A stretch of 64,000 bases of DNA from positions 111,631,783 to 111,695,782 of the forward strand of contig NC_081406.1 of the NCBI RefSeq assembly GCF_030272615.1. Reading direction: 5' to 3'. The notes beneath the pieces are model-generated. The model did not search any database and was not told the origin of the DNA. It worked only from the letters and a program-made list of their open reading frames with translations. The translations under genes and the position numbers were made by a program. Below, piece after piece: positions 22,690-33,274 of the stretch. This DNA comes from Cryptomeria japonica (lineage: Eukaryota; Streptophyta; Pinopsida; Cupressales; Cupressaceae). Positions within the stretch are counted from its first letter, which is position 1, and each line of letters begins with the position of its first letter.

Positions 22690-24075
22690 TCAAATGACAG
22701 CAAATCAATTTCACTTGGTCACATGCAGACATGCCGAGGTTAGATCTAGAGCTTATTATGCATCACTTAAATGTTAGTCCAGGAGCCAAACCAATTAAAC
22801 AAAAATTATGGAAAATGCATCCGCATATCGCTCTCCTATTCAAAGTAGAATTAAAGAAATTATTGGATGTCGGATTCATCAGACCTGTAGCTTATCCTCA
22901 ATGGGTATCCAACATCATTCCTATTTCAAAACTAGATAAAAGCATCAGAATATGCACATACTTCAGAGATATTAATAACACATGTCCAAAGGATGAATTT
23001 CCTTTGCCTAACATTGACATCATTGTACAATTAACTGATGGAAACTCCATGTTTTCTCTAATGGATGGTTTCTTCAGATACAATCAAATGAAAATAGCAC
23101 CTGAAGATCAAGAAAAGATAGCTTTCACATGCCCATGGGGTACTTTCTGCTGGAACGTCATGCCTTTTGGACTAAAGAATGTAGGTGCTACATATTAAAG
23201 AGTTATGACAATGATATTCCATGACATGATGCATACATTCATGGAAGACTATGTTGATGAAATATTGGCAAAATCATACAACAAAGAAGACCATATAGGA
23301 ATACTAGAAAAAATCTTTGATAGGTTAGAAAAATATAAGCTACGACTCAATCCTAAGAAATGTGCCTTTGGTGTCACTTCAGGCAAGCTATTGGGATACA
23401 TTGTTTCAGCTAGAGGTATCAAAGTAGATCCAGCTAAGGTCAAAGCAATCATGGAGATGGCATCTCCCAAGAATATAAGTCAACTCATATCACTCCAAGG
23501 AAGACTCCAGTCAATCAGAAGATTTGTTGCTCAACTGGTAGATAAATGTCAACCATTTACTCATCTGTTGCACAAAAATGTTCAGTTCAAGTGGGACCAT
23601 CAATGGTAGGACACATTCAACAAGATCAAGGCATATCTCATGCAACCACCCGTCCTAATGTTGCCAATTCTAGGAAAGTCATTGTTACTCTATGTATTGA
23701 CCACTAAAGTATCATTAGGGGTTTTGCTCGCACAATAGGATAATAAAGAAAAAGAATGAGCCATCTACTACATCAACAGGACATTAGTGGGATACGAGCT
23801 CAACTATTCACCAACAAAAAAAGCATGCTTGGCGGTAGTTTTTGTTTCTCAAAAATTAAGACACTATCTATTATCTCACTCCATCAAGTTGATAACTAAA
23901 ATCGATCCTCTGAAGTATTTGCTCAACAAGGCAACATTAACAGGACGATTAGCAAAATGGATCATGATCTTGAGTGAGTTTGATATTGAATATATAGATA
24001 GAAAAGCTATCAAGGGGCAAGTCATTGCAGACCAACTAGCTGAGGCACCACTTCAAGATAATCATCCTTTGTAGA
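22690..24075 (+). pseudogene. F RT and first RNase H
   Basis: In one frame with few stops. The pre-RT segment has FTWSHADMPRLD, then LLDVGFIRPVAYPQWVSNI, the DEFPLPNID block, SLMDGFFRYNQM and VMPFGLKN. The catalytic box at 23250-23261 is YVDE, so the second Asp of YxDD is Glu. The RNase H region gives NPKKCAFGVTSGKLLGYIV, then RTLVGYELNYSPTKKACLAVVF and the tether KAIKGQVIADQLAEAPL (near 24003-24055), normal for the Tat group. C has the same arrangement with an intact YVDD. Confidence 0.88.
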
Positions 24076-24099
24076 TTGAATTTATCGATGTTGATATCC

Positions 24100-24500
24100 T
24101 AACGATCACCACAAAAACATGGCAATTATACTTGGATGGTTCATATACACAGCATGGATCAGGAGCAAGTATTCTATTCATCACACCACAAGGTCATACA
24201 ATTCCAAAAGCATACAAATTAAGCTTTCCATGCACCAACAATACAACCGAATATGAAGCTTTGGTTATAGGCATCAAAATGGCTATAGAATGAAACATTA
24301 CACAATTCAAGTCTTTGGAGACTCTCATCTCATCATCAATCAAATTAATGATGATTATCAAACAAAGGACGAAAAGTTAATGCCTTATAAAAAGATGGTT
24401 GATGATATAAATAAATACTTTGTAGAAATAACTTTTCAGTAGATTCCAAGGAATGACAAAAAAGCAGCAGATGCCATGGCTACACTTGCTTCTCTCCTTC
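24100..24500 (+). pseudogene. F second (acquired) RNase H
   Basis: TWQLYLDGSYTQHGSGASI near 24118-24172, then ITPQGHTIPKAYKLSF and TTEYEALVIGIKMAIE to about 24292, is an archaeal-type RNase H fold start (Asp, then EYEAL). The frame is lost after the stop near 24293 and can be followed in another frame. An extra RNase H downstream of the normal one is a known feature of Tat elements. Confidence 0.82.
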
Positions 24501-24659
24501 AGACACGGGAAAATCAACAACATTATGAATTCCTGGTGGAAGAGTTGTTTTACCCTGCTCATAATTGTCCTGATTTTGAAACTATCTATCGCCTTATTGG
24601 GCATGATTCCTCCCACTATGGCCAAACTTACACATACCTGAAAGATAATATCCTCCCTC

Positions 24660-25869
24660 CTAACTTATCAAAAAATCAAAAGAGAAACTTTATTCGCCAT
24701 CCTCCCATTATACTCTCGTCGCGGATACCCTGTTTAAACGAGGTCTAGACAATACTCTTTTAAGATGTCTCGAACAAGAAGAATCTGAGAAGGCCTTACA
24801 TGAAGTCCATAATGACATTTGTGGCACTCATTCAAGTGGTCTTACCCTTTCAAAAAAACTCATACGCTTGGGCTATTATTGGCTAACTATGGAACACGAT
24901 TCTTTTCAGATAGCTAGAACATGCAAACAATGCCAAATCCATGGGAATTTGATTCATGCACCAACACAAGAACTTCATGCTTTGGCAACATCTTGGCCTT
25001 TTTGTCAATGGGGTCTTGATCTAGTAGGAAAGATAAATCCTTCTTCCTCTAATGGTCACCAATTCATCTTCATCGCTACAAAATATTTCACAAAATGGAT
25101 TGAGGCAATACCTCTCACAAATATCACAGGAAAACAAATTGCTGCATTTATCTTGAACTACATCATCTATTGCTATGGAATACCCATGATCATTATCACT
25201 GATAATGGGCAACCGTTCTAGAATCAAGACGTCCAAGAGCTATGTGAGAAATTTAAGATCCAACACAAATTTTCCACACCCTACCATCCACAAGGGAATG
25301 GGAAAGTAGAAGCATCAAACAAAACTATTTTGAAAATCCTCAAATAGATAGTGAATGATGCTAGAAGAGATTGGCATATTCAATTGACCCCTACTCTATG
25401 GGCCTACCGTACCAGTATTTGCACACGAATAGGTGCCACACCTTTCTCTCTTGTTTATGGATTAGAAGCAATACTGCCAATAGAAGTAGAGATACCTTCT
25501 CTACAAGTATCATTAAAAGGTCTTATACCAAATTAAGAACAATGAGTGTCTCGATTGCAAGACCTAGAATTAATCCATGAACGAAGACAAAATGCCTTTG
25601 ATAATTTAAAGGTATATCAACAAAGAATGTGCTGAAGTTATAATCATAGGGTCAAACCATGAGTATTTAAAGTTGGGGAACTAGTACTAAAGGAAAATCC
25701 ATGAAACCAGTCAGATCGAGAAAAGAAAGGAAAGTTTGAACCAAACTGGTTAGGTCCATTTGTGGTCACAATAGTATTTGGGTCAGGAGCATATCAGCTA
25801 TCAACACAGGATGAGGATCAACTCAATGAACCCATCAATAGCATGCATCTGAAGAAGTTTTATGTCTGA
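24660..25869 (+). pseudogene. F integrase
   Basis: Zinc-binding part: HNDICGTHSSG then CKQCQ near 24810-24935. Catalytic core: GLDLVGKINP (first Asp near 25018), ITDNGQPF (second Asp near 25200) and HPQGNGKVEASNKT (Glu near 25310), all three retained. The C-terminal WLGPFVV near 25750 is the GPY/F motif. Six or more in-frame stops occur, including one directly after DNGQPF. The end HLKKFYV and stop at 25867-25869 match the family. There is no chromodomain, as expected for Tat. Confidence 0.87.
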
Positions 25870-26077
25870 AAAAGAAGAAAATTGAAAAATAGAGAAAAAG
25901 CAGAAAATCCAAAAACAGTGAAAAAGCAGAAAAATCAAAAACAATGAAAAAGCAGAAAAATAAAAAATAGTGAAAAAGTAGAAAATCCAAAAATAGTGAA
26001 AAATCAAAAAATACAAAAAAGTGAAAATGAAGAAAAAAAAAAATCAAACATGAGAAAAAGTGCAATAAAAACAAATG

Positions 26078-26100
26078 GTGAAAACTTGGCAAACAGACAC
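26078..26100 (+). other. Bulged hairpin motif in F
   Basis: GTG (26078-26080), AAAA, CTTG, loop GCAAA, CAGA, CAC (26098-26100). GTG pairs with CAC and three of four inner positions pair. It matches the more perfect copies in H and C in order, in bulge sequence and in place (just after the coding region). Confidence 0.65.
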
Positions 26101-27215
26101 TATCTGTCCGCTAGCTCTTCCATCTATTAGTTCATGCATCCTTCTGCTTGCATTCATTCAGCGTTGTTCATATCCATAATAAAGCCTTTGTACATATGCA
26201 GGCATCCCAAGTGGCTCCTCACCATGGTTTGGATCATTCGATATATCGTAATAAATTTATTTCTAGGCTTGGGGAAAAATCCTGTACCTAGCTAGTGGCA
26301 AAAGTTTTGATCATTTTGAGCTTAATCAAACAAGTAGTATAATAGTCAGACAACCCTTGTCAAGCGAAAAATAAGACACATCCAACATTGAACATGAGAT
26401 CAAATTGTCAACCATCAAACTATCGCACGTCAGTCTAAGCACATTCACACAATTTTCAATGGATGATATCTTTTTGATAATGATTTTAGCATGATTGTTC
26501 AACTTTTCTATCTTGATTTTTGCTATCATGATTTCTAAGTAACTCCAGGATGTCTCTGACTAGAGGAACAAGGAAGGAACATGATATTTTTCTTGTCTGA
26601 TGTCTATAAATTAATCATTAATATGTGCAAATTTGTGTCGAGACATGGTCATCGGAGTATCATCAAAGACATTTTTGATTTGTGTATAGAAATGGTTAAT
26701 ACTGCATGTTTTACTCAAGCAACACTCAGGTCATCTTGGTTCAATTATACCTTGATGCTTGTGCTAACTTGCCATATCAAAATCCAAGAAATTCGCGCTT
26801 AGGTCATCATGGTTTAATTATACCATCGATGTTAGCACTTACTTCCTACATTTTAAAAAGCTCAATGATGACAAAATGCAATAACCCAGTGACTAGCCCG
26901 ATTGTAGCTTTGCATTTGGCATTTGTATTTAGCTTGCATTTCATTCTTGCATGGGATCCTGCATGCTCATTCTATCCAAGGTTAAATCTATCATAGGAAT
27001 CATCAAGGTATCATCATGAGTGTATACGCAATCAGAATAATGACTCAACTCTCTCCAAATATTATCGACCCAGCAAAAATCTTATATTTCCCCCCTCAAT
27101 AGAACCAACATAATCATATCTAAATCTTCTTGCAACTTGATATCAACAAAATGTTAGTTCTTTACCCAATCAACCATATCAATTCTATTAATCAATCTCA
27201 TCTAAATTGATCCTA

Positions 27216-27349
27216 TCATGTCTTATATAGGATGTATCTTTCCTGAAACCAGATGTTCTGATCATGTCTTATACAGGATATATCATTCTTGAAACCAAAC
27301 GCTTTGATCATCTTTGTCTTATACAAGAGGTGTCATTCCTAAAACCAGA
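27216..27349 (+). repeat. F 3' triple repeat (TCTTATACAGG...GAAACCAGA)
   Basis: Units of ~38 bp at 27216, 27262 and 27311, each with TCTTATAxA(G/A)G and ending (G/A)AAACCA(G/A)A. Element H has the same unit at 62609 and a decayed one at 62661. Confidence 0.75.
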
Positions 27350-27626
27350 CTGAATCTCGATCTTAGCAATAATCAAAAACCACATCACTGTGATCATAGA
27401 ACTTGCTTTTTCATCAACCACAGTTGCAGAAATCAAATCATTTCTAATCAGGATATCAATTTCGCAAAGATCCAAAAACTCCAAAGGTCAATTATCTCAA
27501 TTGATCTCCCGAGGAGGCATCATCATACTGCAATTTATCAATCAATGTCTGGGGCATCCTATCAAACTAATATCATCATCAAAATGAGATTATTCTTTGA
27601 ATCAACGTGTCATCACACCTCGCTTT

Positions 27627-27640
27627 AAAGAGGGGCAAAA
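27627..27640 (+). other. F polypurine tract
   Basis: AAAGAGGGGCAAAA directly before the 3' LTR. The same 14 bases precede the LTRs of H and C. Confidence 0.9.
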
Positions 27641-28799
27641 TGTATACACCTAAAAATAGTCTGAAGATATATAATTAAATAATCAATTATTTAATTAATC
27701 CCCCTTCCTAATTTAATTTAATCCATTAGGCAATTTGATTAAATTTATCCCTTTCACTTACTTATTAATAAATCTAGGGATTTATTTAATAGGTTCATTT
27801 CAATAGTCCCCTTTTATTAATTAATTCAAATTAATTAATCCTCCCCCCACTTCAATCAATTCTTCTAATCCTCTAATTAATTAAAACAAACCAATTTATG
27901 AGTTGTTGAGAATTAATTAGTCTTTTCCTATTATTTGAATTTTTAAATTCAAATTACTCACATGCCTCCTAACTTCTAACCACCTAACCTAACCATCCAT
28001 CTAACCTAACCCATTCCACCTAACCTTGGGTTTGCCTAACCCTATCCTATCTTGCACATTCTAACCTCTTTATCCTAACCTCCTATGGTGTGGATATTTT
28101 CTTCTTGAGACACGTGGCACTTTGGCCACATGTCTCCTCTCTTGGAAACTTTTCCTTTTATAAGAAAATCTCCTTGACACTTGTCACCACAGAGATGACA
28201 AGTGTCTCTTCCTCCAACCTCTTCTGCAACCTCCTCCAATTTCACCCTTGATATCTTCAGACTCAATCTTGACCGTTGATTCCTACCACCTCACCCCTGG
28301 CCTTGGAAATCTTATAAATATCCCCCATTTTGGAGCACAAAGGATCCCATCTCATTGTCAATTTAGGCATTGTTACTATAGGCATATCATTTGAGCATTG
28401 TTGTTATAAGCAATTGCATCTTAGATTTAGTTTAATTTGATCATTTTCTAGCATAATTGTTGAATCATGTAGCTTAATCAATCTCTTTTCTAGCTTAATT
28501 GAATCATCATCATAGCTCAATCATGCATATAATTAGCTTAATTAGTCTCTTGGATCAATCTAGCATAATCAATCTCTTCTTTGCATTATCATTATCATTT
28601 CAAATCCTCTGTCTAGGTGTAGTCAAGTCACTGGGATTGCTTATCCAGATCTGAGAGCAAATCCATACTCACATCTCTTAGGAGGTGATAGGTTGCTTTG
28701 TCATGGTTCATCTTTGTTTTCTTATTATTTTCTAACCATTCTTGTAATGATCTATTGAGTGTTTTGTGTTGCAGTTGTAGGTATCACACTTCACAAGCA
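27641..28799 (+). repeat. F 3' LTR, 1159 bp
   Basis: TGTATACACC to CACAAGCA, followed by tgat (28800-28803), the repeat of the bases before the 5' LTR. Confidence 0.92.
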
Positions 28800-29839
28800 T
28801 GATAATGATGACCTAGATTTTGTAGAACCTTGGAAAGCATGTAGAAAACCAGTTATGGTAGATAGAAGCAAGTGGTTGGATTACTTCATTTAGGATTGGA
28901 TGTTATTCAAAGGATTTCAGTTGTGCATAACTAAGAGTTCTATGAGGGAGAATCTGATAAAGGAGAAGCATAGTGGAGGATTAGTTGGACACTTTGGTGT
29001 TGACAAAATGGTAGCATTGGTGAGTCAGCATTACTTTTGGCCCTAGATTCATAAGGATGTTAGGAAATATGTACAGATTTGTAGGATTTGTCAAGTTGCA
29101 AAAGGAAACAGTCAGAATGTGGGATTATATAAGCCTTTGACAGTACCAAAGAGACCTTGGGAGGATATAAGCATGGATTTCATACTTGGATTGCCTAAAA
29201 CACAAAGGAAATGATTCTATATTTGTGGTAGTGGATAAATTCTCAAAGATGGCTCATTTAATACCTGGTAAAAAACATTAGATGTAGTGCATATAGCTGA
29301 CCTATTTTTCAAGGAAGTGGTGAGGTTGCATGGATTACCTAAGAGCATAGTTCTAGATAGAGATACTAATTTTATTGGTTATTTTTGGAGAACACTTTGG
29401 AAGAAGATGAAGACAGATTTCAAGTTCAATTCTCCTTTTCACCCACAAACTGATGGATAGACAGAGGTAGTTAATCAAAGCTTGGGAAATTTGTTAAGAT
29501 GCTTAGTTGGAGACAAAACCAGCAGTTGGGATTTGATTCTTGCACAAGTTGAGTTTGCCTAAAATAATTTAGTAAATAGAAGTACCAGAAGGACACCTTT
29601 TGAGATTGTTATCGGAGCACAAGAATTGAGAGATATCAGTAGTGAAGATAAGAGAAATGCAGAAGCAGAAGACTTTGCAAACCACATGACAACTTTGCAT
29701 AGTCAGGTTAAGCAACATTTGGAGGACATGAACAACAAGATAAGGATAAAATGGATGAGAAGAGAAGACACAAGGAATTTGAAGTGGTGATGAAGTGATG
29801 GTGTATCTGAGAAAAGAAAGATTCTCGGTTGGAACTTAT
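28800..29839 (+). pseudogene. B pol part 2: integrase, cut by C
   Basis: Continues the B frame after F. The linker DLDFVEPWKAC matches NFVEPWRAC in A. The zinc part GGLVGHFGVDK ... CRICQ is near 28975-29095. The core has SMDFILGLPK near 29170 and [15 protein letters not shown] near 29325-29370, with the second Asp kept (lost in A). HPQTDG and EVVNQSLGN follow near 29440-29485. Stops and frameshifts occur (for example near 29210). The copy stops at ERFSVGTY-like sequence, where the LTR of C begins; integrase tail, chromodomain and 3' LTR would be to the right of C. Confidence 0.87.
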
Positions 29840-31073
29840 TGAACCAAGGGAAAAATCTTGGTTTGCAAGGTTAGATTGAATCAATGAACAAAAAATATAA
29901 AACAACCTTTATACCTTACCAAGAGAGTTCTCTTGTTCCTCCAATTCAAACTCTTGTTGAAGCCAAGAACGTGTGTCTTCCTAGATTTAAATGATTGGTC
30001 CAATGTGCATGATGTGGTTGTCTCTCCAATATTGTTCACAAATGGTATAGGATGGATGGATGAGGAAGGATGGATTGATGATTAAAGGTTGAAATGGCTA
30101 AGTATGGATGAGTACAAATTTTGGTATAGTAAGGGCATGAGGATGATTTCTTGGGCACAAAATAGCAACATGGATTTACTAAACTTTGAGATGAGATATA
30201 AGGGGACGGAATCCTCAATTTATAGGAGAAGAAGAGGAGAAACAGAGGGCTAGGATTGACCCAAGATGGAGGGTCAGGATTTCTCGTGAGCCCACACAAG
30301 GCCCAAGAGGAGATGACAAGACAAGTGTGGAGACAAAGAGATATTCCTTAAAGGAATTTCTTGTCTCCACACTCCTCAAGGATCATTGGGAAGACTTCCT
30401 AATGCACCTAGGGAAGAACAAGGAATAAAATATTCTTTTAGGGATGGGGATGAAGAATTAAAAATTCTTCAAAAATGATGTTCATGGGGATTGGAGGAAT
30501 AAGGAAGAATTAAAAATTCCTTGGAGGATGGGATGCCTAGAGGAAAATGAAAATCTCACATTCACCTATGAAAAGAGCATTTAAGGAAGGTGGTTGGATT
30601 GAAGGGACAAGGAGTTGAATTTGTGGCTAATCAAGATGATTGGCCACTAGCAACTCATTAGCAGAGGGGTTAGAAGAATGATTAGGTGGGATTAGGGTAA
30701 ACAAGATTTGTAGGAGGATTTGATTAGGAGAGAGAATAAGTGGGGGGAATTAAAAATTAGAAGAACAATGTTAAGTGAGTTTAGGGAGCTTCTAGAAGAA
30801 TTCATTAGGTTAATGATAGATTAGGAAAAAGGTGATTTGTAGGAATCACCTAGATTAATTAATTGAAATTAATTAAAGGGAGGAATTTGAGAAGACTTAA
30901 TATTAGGGATTTTTAGAAGAATGAAGGTGGATTGATTTATTAAATAAATCAATTAACAGACTATAGTGACAACATTCATTATATTTAATTAATATTGAGG
31001 AGGAATAGGAATTGGCACAATTAATAAATTAATTATGAAAAGAACTTAAAATTATTATTTTTAAGTGTCTACA
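29840..31073 (-). repeat. C 3' LTR, 1234 bp
   Basis: TG at 29840, CA at 31072-31073. In sense it begins TGTAGACACTTAAAAATAA, similar to the LTR starts of H and F. The partner LTR is outside the window, so the far end at 29840 is inferred from the exact break of B sequence and the TG. Confidence 0.82.
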
Positions 31074-31088
31074 TTTTGCCCCTCTTTT
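31074..31088 (-). other. C polypurine tract
   Basis: In sense AAAAGAGGGGCAAAA directly before the LTR; its last 14 bases equal the tracts of F and H. Confidence 0.9.
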
Positions 31089-31945
31089 ATGTAGCGACAA
31101 ACTAGGCGATTGGTAAAAGATAGAAGAAAATATAAATAGATGCTCCAGCGTAAAGCGTGGGTGGTGTATGCCCCCTCAAGAATTTTCTCAAAATTCTCAA
31201 AATGAAGAAGGAAGAATTAGGGTAGAGGAGGTAACTAAAAAAGAAAGAGGGAGTAGATGAAGAAAAACTAGAAGAGGAAATAGAATGAGAGAGACCGCGA
31301 AGGGAATGGGCCCTCAAGGGTGTCCATATAAGCCACAAAGGGCCCAATAGGGAGTCATTGTTACACACAAGCCTTGGAGCCAATTAGAGCCTAGAAGGAG
31401 AGAAGAAAAGATGGATCACATTCCCACAAGTGAGCATCATGCTAAGAGGTTCTGCCAGTATGAGAGACCCACAAGCTACAGAGCACTTGTACATATTACT
31501 ATCCTCCTTTGTGGATTTTTAGGTTTAGGTTAGAATTAGGGCTTATTTTAGGGCCAAATTTAGGCGAGGAGGAGGCGTTGATTGGCATTTCAGTGCGTGT
31601 GCCTATAGGGTAGCGTGAGTGCGAGTGCTCATGGGTGAAAGTCGGAAAGAAAGGGGGTTTTGGGGGTTCACTGGTATTTAGCGCATGCGCTCACACAACT
31701 GCATGAGCGCTCAAGGTATTACATGGATGCTCATGCTACTGCGTGGGTGCTTACATTGGATGAGTTTTTAGGTTAGGGTGTCCGTTAGTGCGTGCGCCTG
31801 CAGAATGGTGCGAGTGCCACGATTTTGGTGTGAGCGCAGAGTGAATCAATGCATGCACTGGGGAAAGAAGAAATTAGAAATAGTTTTAGAATTTTGGGAT
31901 AGGTTGAGGGTATGGGTGCACCCGAGGGTAGAATAGGACTGAAGG
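31089..31945 (+). other. C region upstream of antisense gene, with GCGTGCGC-type repeats
   Basis: No coding support in either strand. From about 31590 to 31855 the sequence becomes CpG-rich, with degenerate repeats such as GTGCGTGTGCC, GCGCATGCGCTC, GAGCGCTC, GTGCGTGCGCC and GTGAGCGC. The block ends ~90 bp before the likely start of the antisense gene, so it may be its promoter or leader; that is inference. Confidence 0.5.
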
Positions 31946-32071
31946 ATGTGGAATGATGAATTGGATTATTGGATGCAGGCTGAGTTGGGGCCATTGGCAT
32001 TGAGGGAGCATTGGCCCGCTACAATGAGTTTATATCGACGATTGCAAACATATGAGATGGAGATCTTAGCT
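31946..32071 (+). pseudogene. C antisense gene, N-terminal piece (before D)
   Basis: From ATG at 31946 a frame reads MWNDELDYWM, then LREHWPATMSLYRRLQ and YEMEILA, up to the D insertion. It continues in the same frame at 46729 when one copy of the tagct duplication is removed, with no frameshift. In-frame stops lie just upstream of 31946, which supports that start. This would be the lead-in to a plant mobile domain. Confidence 0.65.
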
Positions 32072-32263
32072 TGGTCCAGGGCACCTAGCACTCCAAGAAT
32101 GTAAGCTTTGATTTATTTTTAGTTTGTGAGGTAATGTGTGATGTAATAATGGACCAACCATTGAGGACTCAATAGAGCCATGGTCGAGTTGTCCAAATTT
32201 TTGTTTGAGTCAATTTTGCTCAGGATGCTGTTAGCCTAAGAAGTGAGATGCTTAGGTAGTTCA
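32072..32263 (+). repeat. D 5' LTR, first piece
   Basis: Opens TGGTCCAGGGCACC, matching TGGTGCAGGGCATC at 45098. It is cut by G after GTAGTTCA. The right LTR of D has the uncut sequence near 45285-45292. Confidence 0.92.
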
Positions 32264-33041
32264 TGTTAGGATTCCCAAAGATACTGAGAGTGGGGGGTGA
32301 ATAAGTATCTAACCAGTTTATGGATTTTCCAAACTTATTAAATGAATTGCATGCCAAAATAGTGTATTGGTAAACCAAAAATAATGTAGTAAATAAGATC
32401 AGTAAACACAACATAGAAATCACACCATAACATAATATTTTTAATGAGGAAACCCGGTGTGGGAAAAACCTCGGTTGGATTTGTGACCCACAATATTCGC
32501 TCACTGGCCAATAAGTGAATATTATTGATAAAATAGGGGCCTGCACATGTAGGAAGGCCAACTGCCTAAAGCTCACTGCTTAAATACAAAAAGGGAAGTC
32601 TCACTGACTTACAAAAGTGGATTATGAAAATTGAATGTCATGTACTGCTTCGGTTCAGCATCTGCTATGCCAGGATCAGTACCGATTTAAGATCAACAAC
32701 TTCCAAAACCCTATTCCAAGGTCTGCCTTAATGTTCACATTTTCCTATTACATTCCTTCCATGTATTTCTATCTTGTTACAAATGATTTACAAGATCTCA
32801 TACTTATATGAATCCTAATACAATTTTCCTTGTTGGCTTACAAAAAGATTTAACAATTAAATACAAAATACAATAAACAAAATCCTGTCGGTCAGGATGT
32901 CGATAAACATCTTTGCCACTGCCACTTTCGGTGTTTGTGTCTGTGCCAGTGTCTCTAGGTGCCATAGGATTGTAAGGTTTCCATCAATGAAAATACCTTC
33001 AATCACCTACAATTTATCATTGGAGTGTGCATTTGCCAACA
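32264..33041 (-). repeat. G 3' LTR, 778 bp
   Basis: Pairs with 38214-38982 with scattered substitutions. Plus-strand ends are TGTTAGGATTCCC and TTTGCCAACA. Confidence 0.93.
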
Positions 33042-33055
33042 ATCTCCCCCTTTGG
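33042..33055 (-). other. G polypurine tract
   Basis: In sense CCAAAGGGGGAGAT directly before TGTTGGC, the usual form in copia elements. Confidence 0.85.
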
Positions 33056-33274
33056 CATTGATGGCAACACTCATGAGAAAAAGCCAAAAAGAATATCCAA
33101 AAGTGTTGTCCAAAATTGTCTTACCAAAAACTGTCAATGTGTGCTCCCTTGAGCAGATGATCTCTTTTGTCATACATTTTTCTCATCCTTATTCCTTTTT
33201 CTCATCCTCTACTACTCCCCCTTTTGCATCAATGACAAAGGCTGTCATTCAATGTCAATTGAGTGTAGTTCTTA
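33056..33274 (-). other. G 3' non-coding stretch
   Basis: About 220 bp between the ORF2 stop and the polypurine tract, with nothing recognisable. The plus ORF at 33025-33378 is a shadow. Confidence 0.5.

Larger units (their letters stand above)
25870..27626 (+). other. F 3' non-coding region
   Basis: About 1.75 kb with no coding support. It starts with an A-rich array (25870-26045) of loosely repeated GTGAAAAAGCAGAAAATCC-like units of ~27 bp. The GTG-AAAA hairpin (26078-26100) follows, and near the end three copies of a TCTTATACAGG...GAAACCAGA unit (27216-27349). The short ORFs here overlap these repeats. Confidence 0.7.
15452..28799 (+). mobile_element. F: complete Tat-like Ty3 retrotransposon, 13.3 kb
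   Basis: Two LTRs (15452-16597 and 27641-28799) are flanked by tgat (15448-15451 and 28800-28803). Inside are a primer site, a 2 kb leader, gag, protease, G-patch, RT, RNase H, a second RNase H, integrase, a long 3' non-coding region and a polypurine tract. The second RNase H after the first is the known mark of the Tat/Ogre group. The frame is broken in many places, so it is dead as a protein source. Confidence 0.92.
11442..29839 (+). mobile_element. B: chromovirus (Ty3) split by F and cut by C
   Basis: Has a 5' LTR (11442-12223), initiator-Met-type primer site, gag, and pol to the middle of the integrase C-terminal region. F is inserted at 15451/28800. C is inserted at 29839, so the 3' end and 3' LTR of B must lie beyond the window on the right. 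Reading across the F insertion with one copy of the short target repeat removed keeps the pol frame, which confirms that both parts are one element. Confidence 0.88.

Noticed and set aside
25801-26092. Phe-rich minus ORFs resembling a membrane protein (25801-26016, 25835-26092)
   Set aside because: They arise from the A-rich repeat array read on the other strand.
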